A DNA stretch of 6,453 bases, from assembly GCA_021850955.1 (NCBI GenBank), contig JAJZKH010000042.1, positions 1 to 6,453 of the forward strand, read 5' to 3'. A program made the position numbers and the translations under genes. Positions 6,164 through 6,453 of the stretch are shown here, in pieces (the first letter of the stretch is position 1; each line of letters opens with the position of its first letter). This stretch comes from Microcaldota archaeon (lineage in GTDB: Archaea > Micrarchaeota > Micrarchaeia > Micrarchaeales > CABMGC01). A model generated the notes under the pieces. That model was not told the origin of the DNA, did not search any database, and saw only the letters and a list, made by a program, of their open reading frames with translations.

Positions 6164-6453
6164 TTACCTTTCATCTTCTGGTTTTATATCGGAACGTATA
6201 TTTGTATCTCTGCCACTTTTTATTTTTCCATTGATATTTATTATAGTTTTTTGGGTAGTCTCTTTGCTTTGTATTTTAAAGATATCAACCGCTTTCTCTG
6301 CGGTTTTCTTCATTACCTCTTCCAGAGGTATTAATCTGTAAAGCCTTTTCCTTGCATCTTCAGGATCTAATTCTAAAGTAAGCCATTCTTCTTTTTTCAT
6401 CTCCGACAATACGACACTTAAAAAGTTATTGTCTTCTTTAAGCGTCTTTTTTG
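6164..6453 (-). CDS. Hypothetical protein, 3' part, with NINGKIKSGRDTNI tail
   Basis: The minus-strand frame is open through the right edge, so the true start is outside the window; about 95 residues are visible. A TTG at 6409 and an ATG at 6400 are possible internal starts, but the coding-looking sequence continues upstream (KKTLKEDNNFLSVVLSEMKK). The visible part is a charged helical region (LTLELDPEDARKRLYRLIPL, then EEVMKKTAEKAVDIF) and a tail TIININGKIKSGRDTNI that should form short beta strands, followed by an acidic end. No membrane segment is seen. I do not recognise the family. Tails of the type 'ININGxIxSGxxxNI' are seen at the ends or linkers of various conflict-system proteins, which fits the neighbourhood but does not give a function. 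The IKSGRDTNI part resembles IKSKRDTNL in the 99-residue protein at 1327-1626. The gene converges on the restriction-modification gene with 170 bases between the stops. Confidence 0.6.
   Translation of the reverse strand, partial: KKTLKEDNNFLSVVLSEMKKEEWLTLELDPEDARKRLYRLIPLEEVMKKTAEKAVDIFKIQSKETTQKTIININGKIKSGRDTNIRSDIKPEDER

Overview
The window is strongly A+T-rich and reads like a defence island, most likely from an archaeon. This is inference and rests on three things. Three genes (start codons at 1626, 2794 and 2953) have an A/T-rich TATA-like box centred about 25-29 bases upstream of the start codon and no convincing Shine-Dalgarno sequence, the layout of leaderless archaeal transcripts. 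A small protein looks like an archaeal mini ribbon-helix-helix regulator. AGA, AGG and ATA codons are used freely. A low-GC Thermoplasmata-like or crenarchaeal host would fit, but no taxonomic marker gene is present.

Layout from left to right. Bases 2-1313 (+ strand) hold what looks like a Kiwa anti-phage module: the 3' end of a membrane protein (KwaA-like, cut by the window edge) followed four bases later by a 316-residue DUF4868/KwaB-like protein. Bases 1327-2794 (- strand) hold a 99-residue protein of unknown function and a 354-residue all-helical protein. The latter ends in a HEPN-type R-N-x-x-x-H motif, which suggests an RNase-type or inactive HEPN defence effector. A 158-base divergent promoter region (2795-2952) separates the HEPN gene from a rightward pair: a tiny ribbon-helix-helix-like regulator with an apparent one-base frameshift (2953-3095 or 3111) and a 962-residue single-chain restriction-modification enzyme (3105-5993). 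That enzyme combines an N-terminal PD-(D/E)XK nuclease, an N6-adenine methylase core and a C-terminal target-recognition region (type IIG-like). After a T-rich terminator region, the 3' end of a leftward gene of unknown function (6164-6453) runs off the right edge.

Together the genes appear to be three neighbouring, independently promoted defence units: membrane-linked Kiwa, a HEPN protein, and a bifunctional restriction-modification enzyme with its own small regulator. The most useful points to check are the Kiwa-like pair in a probable archaeon, the HEPN motif in an otherwise unrecognised protein, the frameshift in the regulator just upstream of the restriction enzyme, and a short motif (IKSxRDTN) shared by the two unknown leftward proteins. 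No rRNA, tRNA, CRISPR array, transposase or replication origin was seen.
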